Numbered from the stretch's first letter, positions 10,751 to 22,941 are shown. The stretch is DNA of 64,000 nt from an uncultured beta proteobacterium (GCA_903828665.1 CAIKMZ010000084.1:50074-114073); one strand, 5' to 3'. Notes: a model not told the origin generated them from the letters alone. Program-made: numbers and translations.

Positions 10751-11779
10751 TCAGCCCGGCAGCTCAACCTGCCCCAGCAATTCACGCTGATAAACATGAA
10801 CCGAAGGCAGGCCGCCCGTGTGCAGGAACAGCACGTTCTCGCCGGGCTTGAAGAAGCCCTGGCGCGTCAAGCCGATCAGGCCGGCCATGACCTTGCCGGT
10901 GTAGACCGGGTCGAGCAGGATGGCCTCGCTGCGCGCGAGCGTCTGCACCGCCTCGACCATGCGCGCGTTGGGCACCGAGTACCTGGGCTGCCAGTAGCCA
11001 CCGACGCTGAGCACGGCTTCGCGCGGCACAGTCATCTTCACGCCCAGCAGGTCGAGCACTGCCTGCGCCTCCTGGTGCACCAGCGGCTCCTGGTCCTGCG
11101 GGTCGCGGCTCACGCCGATGCCGACGATCGGGATATTGATGTGGTTGCCGAGTAAGCCCGCCAGCAGGCCGCCGTGCGTGCCGGAACTGCCCGAGCCGAC
11201 CACGACGCGGTCGATCCGCACACCCTGCTCGAAGAACTGCTGCTGCAGCTCCTGGACGCAGGCGACGTAGCCCAGTCCGCCCAGCGCGTTGGAGCCGCCG
11301 CCCGGGATGATGTAGCCCTTGCGGCCCAGCGCCGCCAGCTCGACGGCCACCTGCTGCATGGCCGCGCCCATGTTGCTGCCGGCCGGCAATACGGTCAGGG
11401 CTTCGACCCCCATCAGTCGGAACAGGAAATGATTGCCGCCGGCGTCCTCATGGAAACTGCCGGGGACTCGCTCCTCGATCACGAAGCGGCATTGAAGTCC
11501 TTCACGCAGGGCAGCGGCGAGCGTGATGCGGCAGTGATTGGACTGCGGCGCGCCGCAGGTGATGAGCGTGTCGGCGCCTTGCGCCAACGCGTCGGCCACC
11601 AGGAACTCCAGCTTGCGCGTCTTGTTGCCACCCGGCGTCAGGCCGAGCATGTCGTCGCGCTTGATCCAGATGTTGGGCCCGCCGCCCTGCGCTCTCAGGG
11701 CGCGCGTGAAGTTGGGCAGGAATTCGAGCGGCGTCGGTGTGAGCGTGTAGCGGCGCCGGGGAAAACGTGACGGATCCAT
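10751..11779 (-). CDS. PLP enzyme, D-cysteine desulfhydrase / ACC deaminase family
   Basis: Fold-type II PLP enzyme of 342 residues. The Schiff-base lysine is Lys53 in [10 protein letters not shown], and the substrate-loop serine and asparagine are in PQSNHCR. A glycine-rich phosphate loop ([10 protein letters not shown]) is present. The QSNH loop favours D-cysteine desulfhydrase (D-Cys to pyruvate, H2S and NH3) or L-cysteate sulfo-lyase over ACC deaminase, but the family is hard to subdivide by eye. It lies 2 nt after the mlrC-like fragment and would have been the second gene of that operon. The deletion upstream probably removed its promoter, so the intact gene may be poorly expressed. Confidence 0.85.
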   Translation of the reverse strand: MDPSRFPRRRYTLTPTPLEFLPNFTRALRAQGGGPNIWIKRDDMLGLTPGGNKTRKLEFLVADALAQGADTLITCGAPQSNHCRITLAAALREGLQCRFVIEERVPGSFHEDAGGNHFLFRLMGVEALTVLPAGSNMGAAMQQVAVELAALGRKGYIIPGGGSNALGGLGYVACVQELQQQFFEQGVRIDRVVVGSGSSGTHGGLLAGLLGNHINIPIVGIGVSRDPQDQEPLVHQEAQAVLDLLGVKMTVPREAVLSVGGYWQPRYSVPNARMVEAVQTLARSEAILLDPVYTGKVMAGLIGLTRQGFFKPGENVLFLHTGGLPSVHVYQRELLGQVELPG

Positions 11780-11781
11780 GG

Positions 11782-12350
11782 TCAGGGACTCCAGTGGGTG
11801 GCTTCATCAATCGGATACACCGGACGCGGCAGGCGCGTCCAGGGCAAGGTCTTGAGGTTGGGTGTGGTCAGGCCCGGGCAGTCCACTTCGAGGATGCGCC
11901 CGGGCGGCGCGAACCCATCGAAGGCCGCGCGGAAATGACCGCGGCTCTTGACCACCAGTGTGCGCACATCGGCCAGATCGACGCCCAGCACCTCCAGTTG
12001 CGCCGGGTCGAGCAATTGCTGGCGATTGGAGATGACGGCCACGCGCACGCCGCCGAGATCGAGCAGGGCCGAGCATCCCATCCACTGCTGTGAGCCCTTG
12101 ACCATGCCGCGCCGGCCGACAAAGCGGCCATCGGACAGCGCCAGCACGCGCGCCGCATGCTGGCAGGGCACGGCAAACAAGGCGTCGCTGCTGTCGCGGT
12201 TGAAGCGCGCCATGAAGCTGGCACCGACGCCGAGCGTTGCGGCCTCCTGCGCGAGCGCGGCGTCGGTGAAGACGCCCAGCAGCACGCCCTGGGCGCCGGC
12301 CGCGAGCAGGGCTTCGAGCAGGCGCACGGTGTTGCTGCCGCCCATGTCTA
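11782..12350 (-). pseudogene. mlrC-like (M81 family) C-terminal fragment
   Basis: Only the C-terminal domain of an MlrC/DUF1485 protein remains, from GGSNTVRLLEALLAAGAQGV to the end. Recognisable stretches include VVKSRGHFRAAFDGFAPPGR and [18 protein letters not shown]. Full proteins are about 500 residues, so the N-terminal 300, which carry the metal-site residues, are missing. Upstream of GGSNT the track ORF (to 12447) stops resembling the family. It reads into the desulfhydrase gene, and its lost 5' end faces the truncated regulator on the opposite strand. Confidence 0.75.
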
Positions 12351-12757
12351 CCTGCATTCGGATCAGCGCCAGCAGGTCGCAACACGGATCGTGGTCGGGG
12401 CACAGCGGCGCGCTCGAGCGCGCGCGCCGCTGGCTGCAAGACCACATGACCGAGCCCTACAGCCTGGCGGACACGGCGCGTGCTGCGGCCACCAGTCCAC
12501 ACTCGCTGCTGCGCCACTTCGCGAGCGCACACGGCCAGAGCCCGCTCGACTACCTGCACGAACTGCGCGTGGCACGCGCCCGCGTGCTGCTCGAGACCAC
12601 CTACGCCAGTGTGGAACAGGTGGCGCAAATGTGCGGCTACCAGGACGCCGGGAGTTTTCGCCGCGTCTTTCTGCGTCTGACGCGGGAATTGCCGGCCGGC
12701 TATCGTGAACGCTACCGCTTGCGCACCAGCCGCAAACGTTGGGCTGGCAGCGCCTGA
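12345..12757 (+). pseudogene. GlxA/AraC-type regulator, 5'-truncated remnant
   Basis: From about 12408 the frame encodes a complete AraC C-terminal domain with two HTH units (SLADTARAAATSPHSLLRHF and ASVEQVAQMCGYQDAGSFRR). The usual DJ-1/PfpI-like sensor domain of GlxA-type regulators is gone. A short stretch in another frame just upstream (QQVATRIVV) resembles the end of that sensor domain, implying an additional frameshift; that is inference. No plausible start codon or ribosome-binding site precedes the HTH region. The 810-nt track ORF beginning at 11948 is mostly antisense to the mlrC fragment. Confidence 0.7.
12408..12423. repeat. 16-bp perfect palindrome near the deletion scar
   Basis: GCGCGCTCGAGCGCGC is a perfect inverted repeat within 60-80 bp of the point where the mlrC fragment and the regulator fragment abut. 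It could be incidental in this GC-rich DNA or a remnant linked to the rearrangement. Confidence 0.45.
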
Positions 12758-12763
12758 TCGACC

Positions 12764-12994
12764 TCAGTCCGGCGCCGGGCCGGCTTCGGCGCGCTTGGCA
12801 CAGGCGGCGCAGACACAGCGCAGGCCGCGCGCCGCTGGCGGGATGCGATCCAGCAACTCGGCGCTAAAGCTCAGCGCGCTGCACCAGCACGGCGGCTGCG
12901 GGGTGCCGGTCGCGCGCTCGATTTCCATCGCGCACTGGTTGGGCTGCCCGCACAGGGGGCACAACCGGGCATCGGTATCAGGCATCACCGGCAT
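12764..12994 (-). CDS. Cysteine-rich CWC-type small protein
   Basis: About 76 residues with three cysteine pairs or clusters (CPLCGQPNQC, PPCWC, CVCAAC) characteristic of the 'cysteine-rich CWC' family; probably binds Zn or another metal. No function is established that I know of. The track ORF extends to 13102 but its extra N-terminus is Arg-rich and unlike the family. I start at MPVMPDTD; MPDTD three codons later is equally possible. No clear Shine-Dalgarno site. It occupies the position where pilB would be expected, in opposite orientation to pilC. Confidence 0.7.
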   Translation of the reverse strand: MPVMPDTDARLCPLCGQPNQCAMEIERATGTPQPPCWCSALSFSAELLDRIPPAARGLRCVCAACAKRAEAGPAPD

Positions 12995-13225
12995 GGCGTG
13001 CTGGCAGCGCCACACGAATCGGAAAGCGCAGCGCCGGCGCGTGCAGCCGGGCCGAAAATCAACGATGATCGCAGGCGAGCAATTCCGACGTAGTACATTC
13101 ACGCATTATGGCCGCCATCAAACTTTTCTCTGCCACGACCGGCACCGCCTTGCCGGGATCGGGCGATGCCCTTGCGATGAAGCGCAGGATCGGTCCCGGG
13201 CGCTGCAACGAATAAAAGGAAGCAC

Positions 13226-14443
13226 ATGGCAACTGCAACGATGAAGGGCAGCAAGGAATTTGTCTTCGAGTGGGAAGGCAAGGACCGCGCCGGGAAGCTG
13301 GTGCGCGGCGAGACCCGGGCCGGCGGCGAGAACCAGGTGAAGGCGGCCTTGCGCCGCCAGGGTGTCCTGCCCACAAAGATCAAGAAGCGGCGCATGAGCG
13401 GCGGCAAGGCGATCAAGCCGAAGGACCTTGCCATCTTCACGCGCCAGCTGGCCACGATGATGAAGGCCGGCGTGCCGCTGCTGCAGGCCTTCGACATCGT
13501 GGGGCGCGGCAATCCGAATCCGCGCGTGACCAAACTGCTCGGCGACATCCGCAACGATGTGGAAACGGGAACCTCGCTGAGCATCGCCTTTCGCAAGTAC
13601 CCGCTGTACTTCGACAATCTTTACTGCAACCTGATCGAAGCCGGCGAAGCCGCCGGTATTCTGGACCAGCTGCTCGACCGGCTCGCGGTCTACATGGAGA
13701 AGACCGAGGCCATCAAGTCGAAGATCAAGTCCGCCCTGATGTACCCGATCTCGGTGCTGGTGGTCGCCTTCGTCGTGACGGCGGTCATCATGATCTTCGT
13801 GGTGCCGGCCTTCAAGGAGGTATTCTCGAACTTCGGCGCCGACCTGCCGGCGCCGACGCTGGCCGTGATCGCCATCAGTGAAATTTTTGTCAAGTACTGG
13901 TGGCTGATCTTCGGCGGCCTGGGCGGCGGCTTTTATTTTTTCATGCAGGCCTGGCGCCGCAACGAGAAGATGCAGCACGTGATGGACCGCATCATGCTCA
14001 AGATGCCGATCTTTGGCGTGCTGGTGGACAAGTCCTGCGTGGCACGCTGGACGCGGACCCTGTCGACCATGTTCGCCGCGGGCGTGCCCCTGGTGGAAGC
14101 GCTCGATTCCGTCGGCGGCGCGGCCGGCAACTCGGTCTACACATTGGCGACCAAGAAGATCCAGCAGGAGGTCTCGACCGGCACCGCGTTGACCGTGGCC
14201 ATGACCAATGCCAACCTGTTTCCCTCCATGGTGCTGCAGATGTGCGCCATCGGCGAGGAATCCGGCTCCCTCGATCACATGCTGGGCAAGGCGGCCGACT
14301 TTTACGAGGCCGAGGTTGACGACATGGTGGCCGGCATTTCCAGCCTGATGGAGCCCATCATCATCGTGATTCTGGGGACGGTCATCGGCGGCATCGTGGT
14401 CGCCATGTACCTGCCCATTTTCAAACTCGGCCAGGTGGTCTGA
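13226..14443 (+). CDS. pilC: PilC/GspF type IV pilus inner-membrane platform protein
   Basis: Integral membrane core of the pilus assembly machine that couples the extension and retraction ATPases to pilin polymerisation. It is 405 residues with two GspF domains (about 70-195 and 270-400), each with the glutamate motif (LIEAGEAAGIL; AIGEESGSLDHML), and three transmembrane segments. GGAAG precedes the ATG. Its stop shares a base with the pilD start (TGATG). The ATPase gene pilB, normally directly upstream, is not here. Confidence 0.96.
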   Translation: MATATMKGSKEFVFEWEGKDRAGKLVRGETRAGGENQVKAALRRQGVLPTKIKKRRMSGGKAIKPKDLAIFTRQLATMMKAGVPLLQAFDIVGRGNPNPRVTKLLGDIRNDVETGTSLSIAFRKYPLYFDNLYCNLIEAGEAAGILDQLLDRLAVYMEKTEAIKSKIKSALMYPISVLVVAFVVTAVIMIFVVPAFKEVFSNFGADLPAPTLAVIAISEIFVKYWWLIFGGLGGGFYFFMQAWRRNEKMQHVMDRIMLKMPIFGVLVDKSCVARWTRTLSTMFAAGVPLVEALDSVGGAAGNSVYTLATKKIQQEVSTGTALTVAMTNANLFPSMVLQMCAIGEESGSLDHMLGKAADFYEAEVDDMVAGISSLMEPIIIVILGTVIGGIVVAMYLPIFKLGQVV

Positions 14444-15285
14444 TGCCGGTTACGCCGTGGTTGGACGCCACCGTTTTCGGCGTGCTGGGCCTGCTGATCG
14501 GCAGCTTTCTCAACGTCGTCATCCACCGCCTCCCGCTGATGCTCGAGGCCCAGTGGAAAGCCGAGTGTGCGGAAATGGCCGGCCAGGAATTGGCGCAGGC
14601 CGAGCCGCTCAACCTGATGCGGCCGCGCTCGCGCTGCCCCAAGTGCGGCCACGCGATCGCCTGGTTTGAAAACATTCCGGTCCTGAGCTATCTTGTCCTG
14701 CGCGGCCGCTGCTCGGCCTGCAAGACGCCGATCAGCCTGCGCTACCCGCTGGTGGAACTGGCCAGCGGCGCGCTGTTCTTCTATTGCGGCTGGACCCACG
14801 GCCTGGGCATCAGCGCCCTGCTCTGGAGCGGTTTTGCCGCGGCGGTTCTGACCCTGGCCCTGATCGACTGGGACACCACACTGCTGCCCGACGACATCAC
14901 ACTGCCGCTGCTGTGGAGCGGCCTGATCGCGGCCGCGCTGCACTGGACCACCCCTACCCTCGCTGATTCCCTCTGGGGCGCGGTCGCGGGCTATCTGTCC
15001 CTGTGGCTGGTCTACTGGGGCTTCAAACTGCTCACCGGCAAGGAGGGCATGGGCTTTGGCGACTTCAAGCTGTTCGCGGCCCTGGGCGCGTGGTTTGGCT
15101 GGCAGGCGCTGGTGCCCATCATCCTGATGGCCTCTGTCATCGGCGCCGTGATCGGCATCGGCATGAAGTTCGCCAGCAACCTGCGCGAGGGCGGCTACGT
15201 TCCGTTCGGTCCGTTCCTGGCCGGCGCCGGCTTGACGGCGATGATCTTCGGCCCGGCGTCGATCCTCCACGCCGTGGGCCTGTAG
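14443..15285 (+). CDS. pilD: PilD prepilin leader peptidase / N-methyltransferase
   Basis: Bifunctional aspartic protease of the inner membrane that cleaves and N-methylates type IV pilins and pseudopilins. It is 280 residues. The cytoplasmic loop carries the two Cys pairs CPKCGH and CSACKTP; the catalytic aspartates are in LIDWDTTLLPD and GFGDFKLFAALGAW. About eight hydrophobic segments. Part of the pilC-pilD-coaE operon. Confidence 0.97.
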   Translation: MPVTPWLDATVFGVLGLLIGSFLNVVIHRLPLMLEAQWKAECAEMAGQELAQAEPLNLMRPRSRCPKCGHAIAWFENIPVLSYLVLRGRCSACKTPISLRYPLVELASGALFFYCGWTHGLGISALLWSGFAAAVLTLALIDWDTTLLPDDITLPLLWSGLIAAALHWTTPTLADSLWGAVAGYLSLWLVYWGFKLLTGKEGMGFGDFKLFAALGAWFGWQALVPIILMASVIGAVIGIGMKFASNLREGGYVPFGPFLAGAGLTAMIFGPASILHAVGL

Positions 15286-15288
15286 CCG

Positions 15289-15906
15289 ATGCCCCCACCG
15301 TTTCGGCTCGGGTTGACCGGCGGCATCGGCAGCGGCAAGAGCACCGTGGCCGCACTGCTGGCCCGGCGTGGCGCTGCCATCATCGATGCCGACGCCATTT
15401 CGCGCCAGGCAACCGCGGCCGGCGGCCCGGCCATGGCTTCGATTGGCGCCGCTTTCGGTGCCGACTTCGTGACTGGCGAGGGCGCGCTCGACCGCGACCG
15501 CATGCGCCAGTTGGTCCACACCGACGCCGATGCGCGCCGCCGGCTCGAAGCCATTGTTCATCCCCTGGTGGGACAGGAAACGATGCGCCAGACCGCGCAG
15601 GCGATCGAGCAGGGCCACCCCTGCATCGTGTTCGACGTGCCGCTGCTGGTCGAGTCCCCGGTCTGGCGCGCGCGGGTCGATCATGTGCTGGTCGTCGATT
15701 GCAGCGCCGAGGTTCAGATCAGCCGGGTCATGGCGCGCAACCAGTTGCCGCGCGCCGATATCGAAAAGATCATCGCTTCGCAGGCCAGCCGCGAGCGCCG
15801 GCTCGGCGCCGCGGACAGCGTGCTGTTCAACGAGACGCTGAGCCTGGCCGAACTGGCCGAGGAAGTGCGGCAGCTGGCTTGGCGCTTCGGGCTATCATCC
15901 GGGTAG
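15289..15906 (+). CDS. coaE: Dephospho-CoA kinase
   Basis: Last step of coenzyme A synthesis: phosphorylates the ribose 3'-OH of dephospho-CoA. It is 205 residues with P-loop GGIGSGKST at residues 11-19, DADAISRQ, and the CoA-binding stretch DVPLLVES. It starts 3 nt after pilD; this order is conserved in betaproteobacteria. Confidence 0.97.
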   Translation: MPPPFRLGLTGGIGSGKSTVAALLARRGAAIIDADAISRQATAAGGPAMASIGAAFGADFVTGEGALDRDRMRQLVHTDADARRRLEAIVHPLVGQETMRQTAQAIEQGHPCIVFDVPLLVESPVWRARVDHVLVVDCSAEVQISRVMARNQLPRADIEKIIASQASRERRLGAADSVLFNETLSLAELAEEVRQLAWRFGLSSG

Positions 15907-15932
15907 CATCTGCACCAGGCAAAGAATTCAGC

Positions 15933-16688
15933 GTGATCCTCTACGAATATCCCTTTAACGAGCGCATTCGCACCTACCTGCGACTGGAGAGTCTGTTTGT
16001 CCGCCTGAGCGAATTCATCGCGCGCGAACTGGCGCTGGACCACCACTTCGCGCTGGCCACCATTTTCGAGATCATGGACGTGGCGGCGCGCGCCGACCTC
16101 AAGTCGGATGTGCTCAAGGACCTGGACCGGCAAAAGCACGCGCTCGACGGCTACCGCGACAACCCGGCCATTGCGCAGGATGTGCTCGACCAGGTGATCA
16201 ATCAGCTCGACCGGTGTTTCCAGACCCTGAGCAATCAGCCCGGCAAGGCCGGCCAGGCGCTGACCGAGAACGACTGGCTCATGAGCATCCGCAGCCGCAT
16301 CGGCATTCCCGGCGGCACCTGCGAGTTCGACCTGCCGGCCTACTACGCATGGCAGCACAAGAGCGTGGCGCAACGCCGCGGCGACCTGGCGCGCTGGACC
16401 GAGACACTGACGCCGCTGGCCGAATCGGTTCACTTGCTGCTCAAGCTGCTGCGCGACTCCGGAATGCCGCAAAAGGTCATGGCCAGCGCCGGGCAGTTCC
16501 AGCAAAACCTGCCGCAGGGGCGCACCTTCCAGCTGCTGCGCCTGGCGCTGGATCCGGCGCTCGACCTGATCCCCGAGATCAGCGGCAACCGGCTGATGGT
16601 CTCGATCAGGCTGATGCAAATGCAGGCCGATGAAAGGCTGCATCCGAGCAGCGCCAACGCCACGTTCGAACTGACCCTGTGCTCATGA
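15933..16688 (+). CDS. zapD: ZapD cell-division protein (DUF1342)
   Basis: Cytosolic protein that cross-links FtsZ filaments at the division ring. The track merges it into a long out-of-place ORF; the real protein begins at a GTG and reads (V)ILYEYPFNERIRTYLRLE, the conserved family N-terminus, giving 251 residues. The stop overlaps the yacG start as ATGA. Located between coaE and yacG as in most gamma- and betaproteobacteria. Confidence 0.94.
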   Translation: MILYEYPFNERIRTYLRLESLFVRLSEFIARELALDHHFALATIFEIMDVAARADLKSDVLKDLDRQKHALDGYRDNPAIAQDVLDQVINQLDRCFQTLSNQPGKAGQALTENDWLMSIRSRIGIPGGTCEFDLPAYYAWQHKSVAQRRGDLARWTETLTPLAESVHLLLKLLRDSGMPQKVMASAGQFQQNLPQGRTFQLLRLALDPALDLIPEISGNRLMVSIRLMQMQADERLHPSSANATFELTLCS

Positions 16689-16903
16689 AGCCGACGCAAG
16701 CAAAAGCGCCGCTGTCCGTGCGCGAGGTGATCTGTCCGCAATGCAAGGGCCCGGCGATCTATGCGGCGAGCAACCCGTACCGCCCGTTCTGCAGCGAACG
16801 CTGCAAGAACATCGACCTCGGCGCCTGGGCCAATGAAGACTTCCGCATGCCCGACAACACGGCGAACGAGGATCAGCTGACCGACCCCGGCGCGCTGCAA
16901 TAG
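16685..16903 (+). CDS. yacG: YacG DNA gyrase inhibitor, zinc protein
   Basis: Small zinc protein that binds the GyrB C-terminal region and inhibits gyrase. It is 72 residues. The Cys4 site is CPQC plus FCSERCK, followed by the conserved IDLGAWANEDFRMP. I chose MKPTQ, which overlaps the zapD stop by 4 nt, rather than the track start two codons upstream. Confidence 0.95.
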   Translation: MKPTQAKAPLSVREVICPQCKGPAIYAASNPYRPFCSERCKNIDLGAWANEDFRMPDNTANEDQLTDPGALQ

Positions 16904-16911
16904 GCGGCGGC

Positions 16912-17403
16912 TTATTCCTGTTCTTGGGCGACCACGCGATGGGTCGCACCCGTGAAGTCCTGCACGACGGCCAGCCACTGCAGCACCGGCACCGTGCCCG
17001 GCAACACGGGCGTGACCTGCACCGGCAGGCGCTGCCATGCAAACAGCTGTCCTTCGCGCATCTCCAGTTCACCCTGCCACTCGAACACCTTGCAGAAATT
17101 CAGGCGCACCAGCGCATGCGGGTAGTCGACCGTTTCCGTCTTCCACGGTGTTACCGCTTCGATGGTGATGCCGAGCTCTTCGTGCAGCTCGCGCGCCAGC
17201 GCCTGCACCACGGTCTCGCCGGGCTCGAGCTTGCCGCCCGGAAACTCCCAGTAGCCGGCATAGACCTTGCCCGGCGGGCGCGAGGTCAGCAGGAAGTCGC
17301 CATCGGGCCGGAACAGGACGCCGACCGCCACCTCGACGACGGCGCGCTCGGCACCGCCGGCACGCGGCAGTTCGGCGTCGGCAACGAGGCGCGCCCTGTT
17401 CAT
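16912..17403 (-). CDS. MutT-like NUDIX hydrolase
   Basis: NUDIX pyrophosphohydrolase of 163 residues, resembling 8-oxo-dGTP diphosphatase. The NUDIX box is complete (GGKLEPGETVVQALARELHEELGI, Gx5Ex7REUxEExGU). I start at MNRARLVAD, whose ATG overlaps the stop of the upstream ATPase gene by 4 nt; the longer track form is out of frame with that arrangement. A MutT role in sanitising oxidised dGTP is likely from family and position near yacG. Confidence 0.88.
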   Translation of the reverse strand: MNRARLVADAELPRAGGAERAVVEVAVGVLFRPDGDFLLTSRPPGKVYAGYWEFPGGKLEPGETVVQALARELHEELGITIEAVTPWKTETVDYPHALVRLNFCKVFEWQGELEMREGQLFAWQRLPVQVTPVLPGTVPVLQWLAVVQDFTGATHRVVAQEQE

Positions 17404-18278
17404 CCGCCGGCCGCGTGCTGGCCCGCGTAGTCGCGCGCAAACTGGTAAGCGACACGCCCGCTGCGCGAGCCGCGCTCGAGCGCCCAGACCAGCGCCTGCC
17501 CCCTCGCTGCGGCAATGGTATCGCCCGCCACGCCGAACGACTGCAGCCATTGCGCCACGATCACCAGGTATTCGTCCTGCGTGAACGGATAAAAGCTGAC
17601 CCACAGGCCGAAGCGCTCGGACAGCGAGATCTTTTCCTCGACCACCTCGCCCGGGTGGACTTCGCCGTCCTCGGTGTGCGTGTAGCTGAGGTTTTCCTTC
17701 ATGTACTCGGGCAGCAGATGGCGCCGGTTGCTGGTCGCGTAGATCAGCACGTTGGGCGTTGTGGCGGCAACCGAACCGTCGAGGATGGATTTCAGCGCCT
17801 TGTAGCCCGGCTCGCCGTCCTCGAAGCTCAGGTCGTCGCAGAAAACGATGAATTTCTCCGGCCGCTCGGAGACCACATCGACGATGTCGTGCAAGTCGGT
17901 CAGGTCGGCCTTGTCCACCTCGATCAGGCGCAGGCCGCGCGCGGCGTATTCGTTCAGGCAGGCCTTGATCAGCGAGGACTTGCCGGTGCCGCGCGCGCCG
18001 GTGAGCAGCACGTTGTTGGCCGGCTGGCCGTTGACGAACTGCAGCGTGTTGCGCTGGATCTTTTCCTTCTGCGGCTCGATTTCCTTCAGGTCCGCCAGAC
18101 GCATGGCGCCGACATGGCGCACCGGCGCGAGCAGCCCCTGCCCCGAGCTGCGCTTGCGGTAGCGGAAGGCAACCGACGCGCTCCAGTCCGGGCTCGCCAA
18201 GCCGCGCGGCAGCGCCGCTTCGATGCGCTCCATCAACTGTTCGGCGCGGCGGAAGATATGGTCGAAATCCGGAATCAT
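17400..18278 (-). CDS. DUF815 AAA-like ATPase
   Basis: Predicted cytosolic ATPase of 292 residues with Walker [14 protein letters not shown] and a Walker B-like [11 protein letters not shown]. The family is widespread in proteobacteria and its function is not established. It starts [11 protein letters not shown], overlapping the argJ stop by 4 nt, and its own stop overlaps the NUDIX start, so argJ, this gene and the NUDIX gene form one coupled unit. Confidence 0.88.
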   Translation of the reverse strand: MIPDFDHIFRRAEQLMERIEAALPRGLASPDWSASVAFRYRKRSSGQGLLAPVRHVGAMRLADLKEIEPQKEKIQRNTLQFVNGQPANNVLLTGARGTGKSSLIKACLNEYAARGLRLIEVDKADLTDLHDIVDVVSERPEKFIVFCDDLSFEDGEPGYKALKSILDGSVAATTPNVLIYATSNRRHLLPEYMKENLSYTHTEDGEVHPGEVVEEKISLSERFGLWVSFYPFTQDEYLVIVAQWLQSFGVAGDTIAAARGQALVWALERGSRSGRVAYQFARDYAGQHAAGG

Positions 18279-19504
18279 GATCGGTAGTCGGCGTTGATCG
18301 AGACGTAGTCGTGGCTCAAGTCGCAGGTCCAGACCGTGTCCGCGGCATCGCCGCGCCCGAGCGCCACGCGCACCGTGATCTCGCTTTGCTGCATCACACG
18401 CTGGCCGTCTTCCTCGCGGTAATCGGGGTGCCGTCCGCCACCGGTGGCGACATGGACGTCGTCGAGGTAGAGGTCGATGCCGGTCTGCTCCAAGTCGGCA
18501 ATGCCGGCGTAGCCGACGGCCGCCAGGATGCGCCCCAGGTTCGGGTCGCTGGCGAAAAACGCGGTCTTCACGAGCGGTGAATGGGCGATGGCGTAAGCCA
18601 CCTGGCGGCATTCCGCCTGCGTCTTGCCGCCTTCGACCTGGAGTGTGATGAACTTGGTCGCGCCTTCGCCGTCGCGCACGATGGCCTGCGCCAGCTTCTT
18701 CGCAACGCCCAGCATGGCGGCCTTGAGCGCGCGCCCGTTCACAGTGTCGAGGGAATCGATCTCCGCATGGCCGGCCTTGTTGCTGGCGATGACGACGAAC
18801 GAGTCGTTGGTGGAGGTGTCGCCGTCCACCGTGACGCGGTTGAACGAGCCCTCGGCCAGTTCCTTGGCCAGTTGCTCCAGCACCTCGTAGCTGACGCAGG
18901 CATCGGTCGCCATGAAGCCGAGCATGGTCGCCATGTTGGGCCGGATCATGCCCGCGCCCTTGCTGATGCCGGTGATGCTGACCGGCGCGCCGTCGATCGT
19001 CAGTTGCGTGCCGAAGGCCTTGGCCACCGTGTCGGTGGTCATGATGGCTTCGGCCGCGCGCAGCCAGTTGTCTTCGCGCGCATCGGCGAGCGCGGCGTCG
19101 AGCCCGGCCTCGATGCGCTCCACCGGCAGCGACTCCATGATGACGCCGGTCGAGAACGGAAGGACCGCCGTGGCCGCGATGTCTAGCTTGACCGCCAGCG
19201 CGACGCAGGTGCTGATGGCGCGGCGCCGGCCATCGGCACCGGTGCCGGCATTCGCGTTGCCGGTGTTGATCAGCAGGGCGCGGATGTCGTAGGTGCGCGC
19301 CAGGTGTTCGCGGCAGATCTGGACCGGCGCCGCACAAAAGCGGTTCTGCGTGAAGACGCCGGCAACCGCCGTGCCCGGATCGAGCAGCACCACGGTCAGG
19401 TCCTTGCGGTTGGCCTTGCGCACGCCCGCTTCGGTCACGCCCAGGCGCACGCCCGCAATGGGGAAGAGTTCAGCCGGATTCGGCGTGGACAGGTTCACAG
19501 CCAT
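18275..19504 (-). CDS. argJ: ArgJ ornithine acetyltransferase / N-acetylglutamate synthase
   Basis: Recycles the acetyl group in arginine synthesis: transfers it from N-acetylornithine to glutamate. It is 409 residues. The self-cleavage and nucleophile threonine is Thr193 in [12 protein letters not shown]; the [10 protein letters not shown] stretch is typical. Lies 68 nt downstream of secA on the same strand. Confidence 0.97.
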   Translation of the reverse strand: MAVNLSTPNPAELFPIAGVRLGVTEAGVRKANRKDLTVVLLDPGTAVAGVFTQNRFCAAPVQICREHLARTYDIRALLINTGNANAGTGADGRRRAISTCVALAVKLDIAATAVLPFSTGVIMESLPVERIEAGLDAALADAREDNWLRAAEAIMTTDTVAKAFGTQLTIDGAPVSITGISKGAGMIRPNMATMLGFMATDACVSYEVLEQLAKELAEGSFNRVTVDGDTSTNDSFVVIASNKAGHAEIDSLDTVNGRALKAAMLGVAKKLAQAIVRDGEGATKFITLQVEGGKTQAECRQVAYAIAHSPLVKTAFFASDPNLGRILAAVGYAGIADLEQTGIDLYLDDVHVATGGGRHPDYREEDGQRVMQQSEITVRVALGRGDAADTVWTCDLSHDYVSINADYRS

Positions 19505-19572
19505 ACATACTCTCCATCGAATGCGGACAGTGCCGGCTCACTGCATGCAGCGGCCGCCTGTCGCGCGGGTTC

Positions 19573-22338
<2,766 letters not shown>

Positions 22339-22529
22339 GAATGCAAGTCGGATCGATCAACCCCCCTGGGCCAACCGAGCAGCGCAATCCTTTGTCAAGT
22401 CTGGATGAAATGGGGGCACTGGCACAAAACGCAACCGCGGTAACGGAATACGCCGTGTCTGGAAAACGAAACAGCCAATTTTACCTGTCGGCGGATAATG
22501 AAAGCCGAACCGCCCTGCAACACCCGCCG

Positions 22530-22853
22530 ATGAACCGCCGCCACCAACCATTCACCCTGCTGCAGGCCTGTCAGGACGCGCCAAGCCTGGCGCGCCTGAC
22601 GGAACTCAGCGCCGACTCGGTGGCACGGCTCAAGGCGATCGAACCCCTGATTCCCGCGCCCTTGCGCGCCGCGCTCAAGGCCGGACCGATCGAAGGCCCG
22701 GTCTGGTGCCTGCTGGTGGCGAACAACGCCGCCGCCGCCAAGATCCGCCAGCTCTTGCCCTCGCTGCAGGCGCATCTGCGGAGCAAGGGCTGGGAGGTGG
22801 ACAGCATCCGGCTTAAGGTCCAGATCACAAGTACTCAGGCCCTTCGACCCTGA
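22530..22853 (+). CDS. dciA: DciA (DUF721) replicative helicase loader
   Basis: 107-residue DUF721 protein; DciA is the ancestral loader of DnaB in bacteria without DnaC. It is recognised by the N-terminal part, then LVANNAAAAKIRQLLPSLQAHL and the terminal WEVDSIRLKVQ. I start at MNRRHQPFTLLQ because the 63 upstream codons in the track ORF have no family similarity. Confidence 0.85.
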   Translation: MNRRHQPFTLLQACQDAPSLARLTELSADSVARLKAIEPLIPAPLRAALKAGPIEGPVWCLLVANNAAAAKIRQLLPSLQAHLRSKGWEVDSIRLKVQITSTQALRP

Positions 22854-22941
22854 TCACCCAGTCGCCGGGTCGACCCGTGGCGTTTCATTTCAAATTATTC
22901 AGATTCGGCTACAGGTCGGGTCTCGCCCCGGCGGGCGACTC

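Noticed and set aside
11948-12757. 269-aa plus ORF taken as a complete AraC regulator
   Set aside because: Its first 150 codons are antisense to the mlrC fragment; only the C-terminal DNA-binding part is real, so it is listed as a pseudogene remnant.
22339-22529. secM-like arrest peptide upstream of secA
   Set aside because: The region upstream of secA is divergent towards dciA and contains no ORF with an arrest-type motif on the secA strand.
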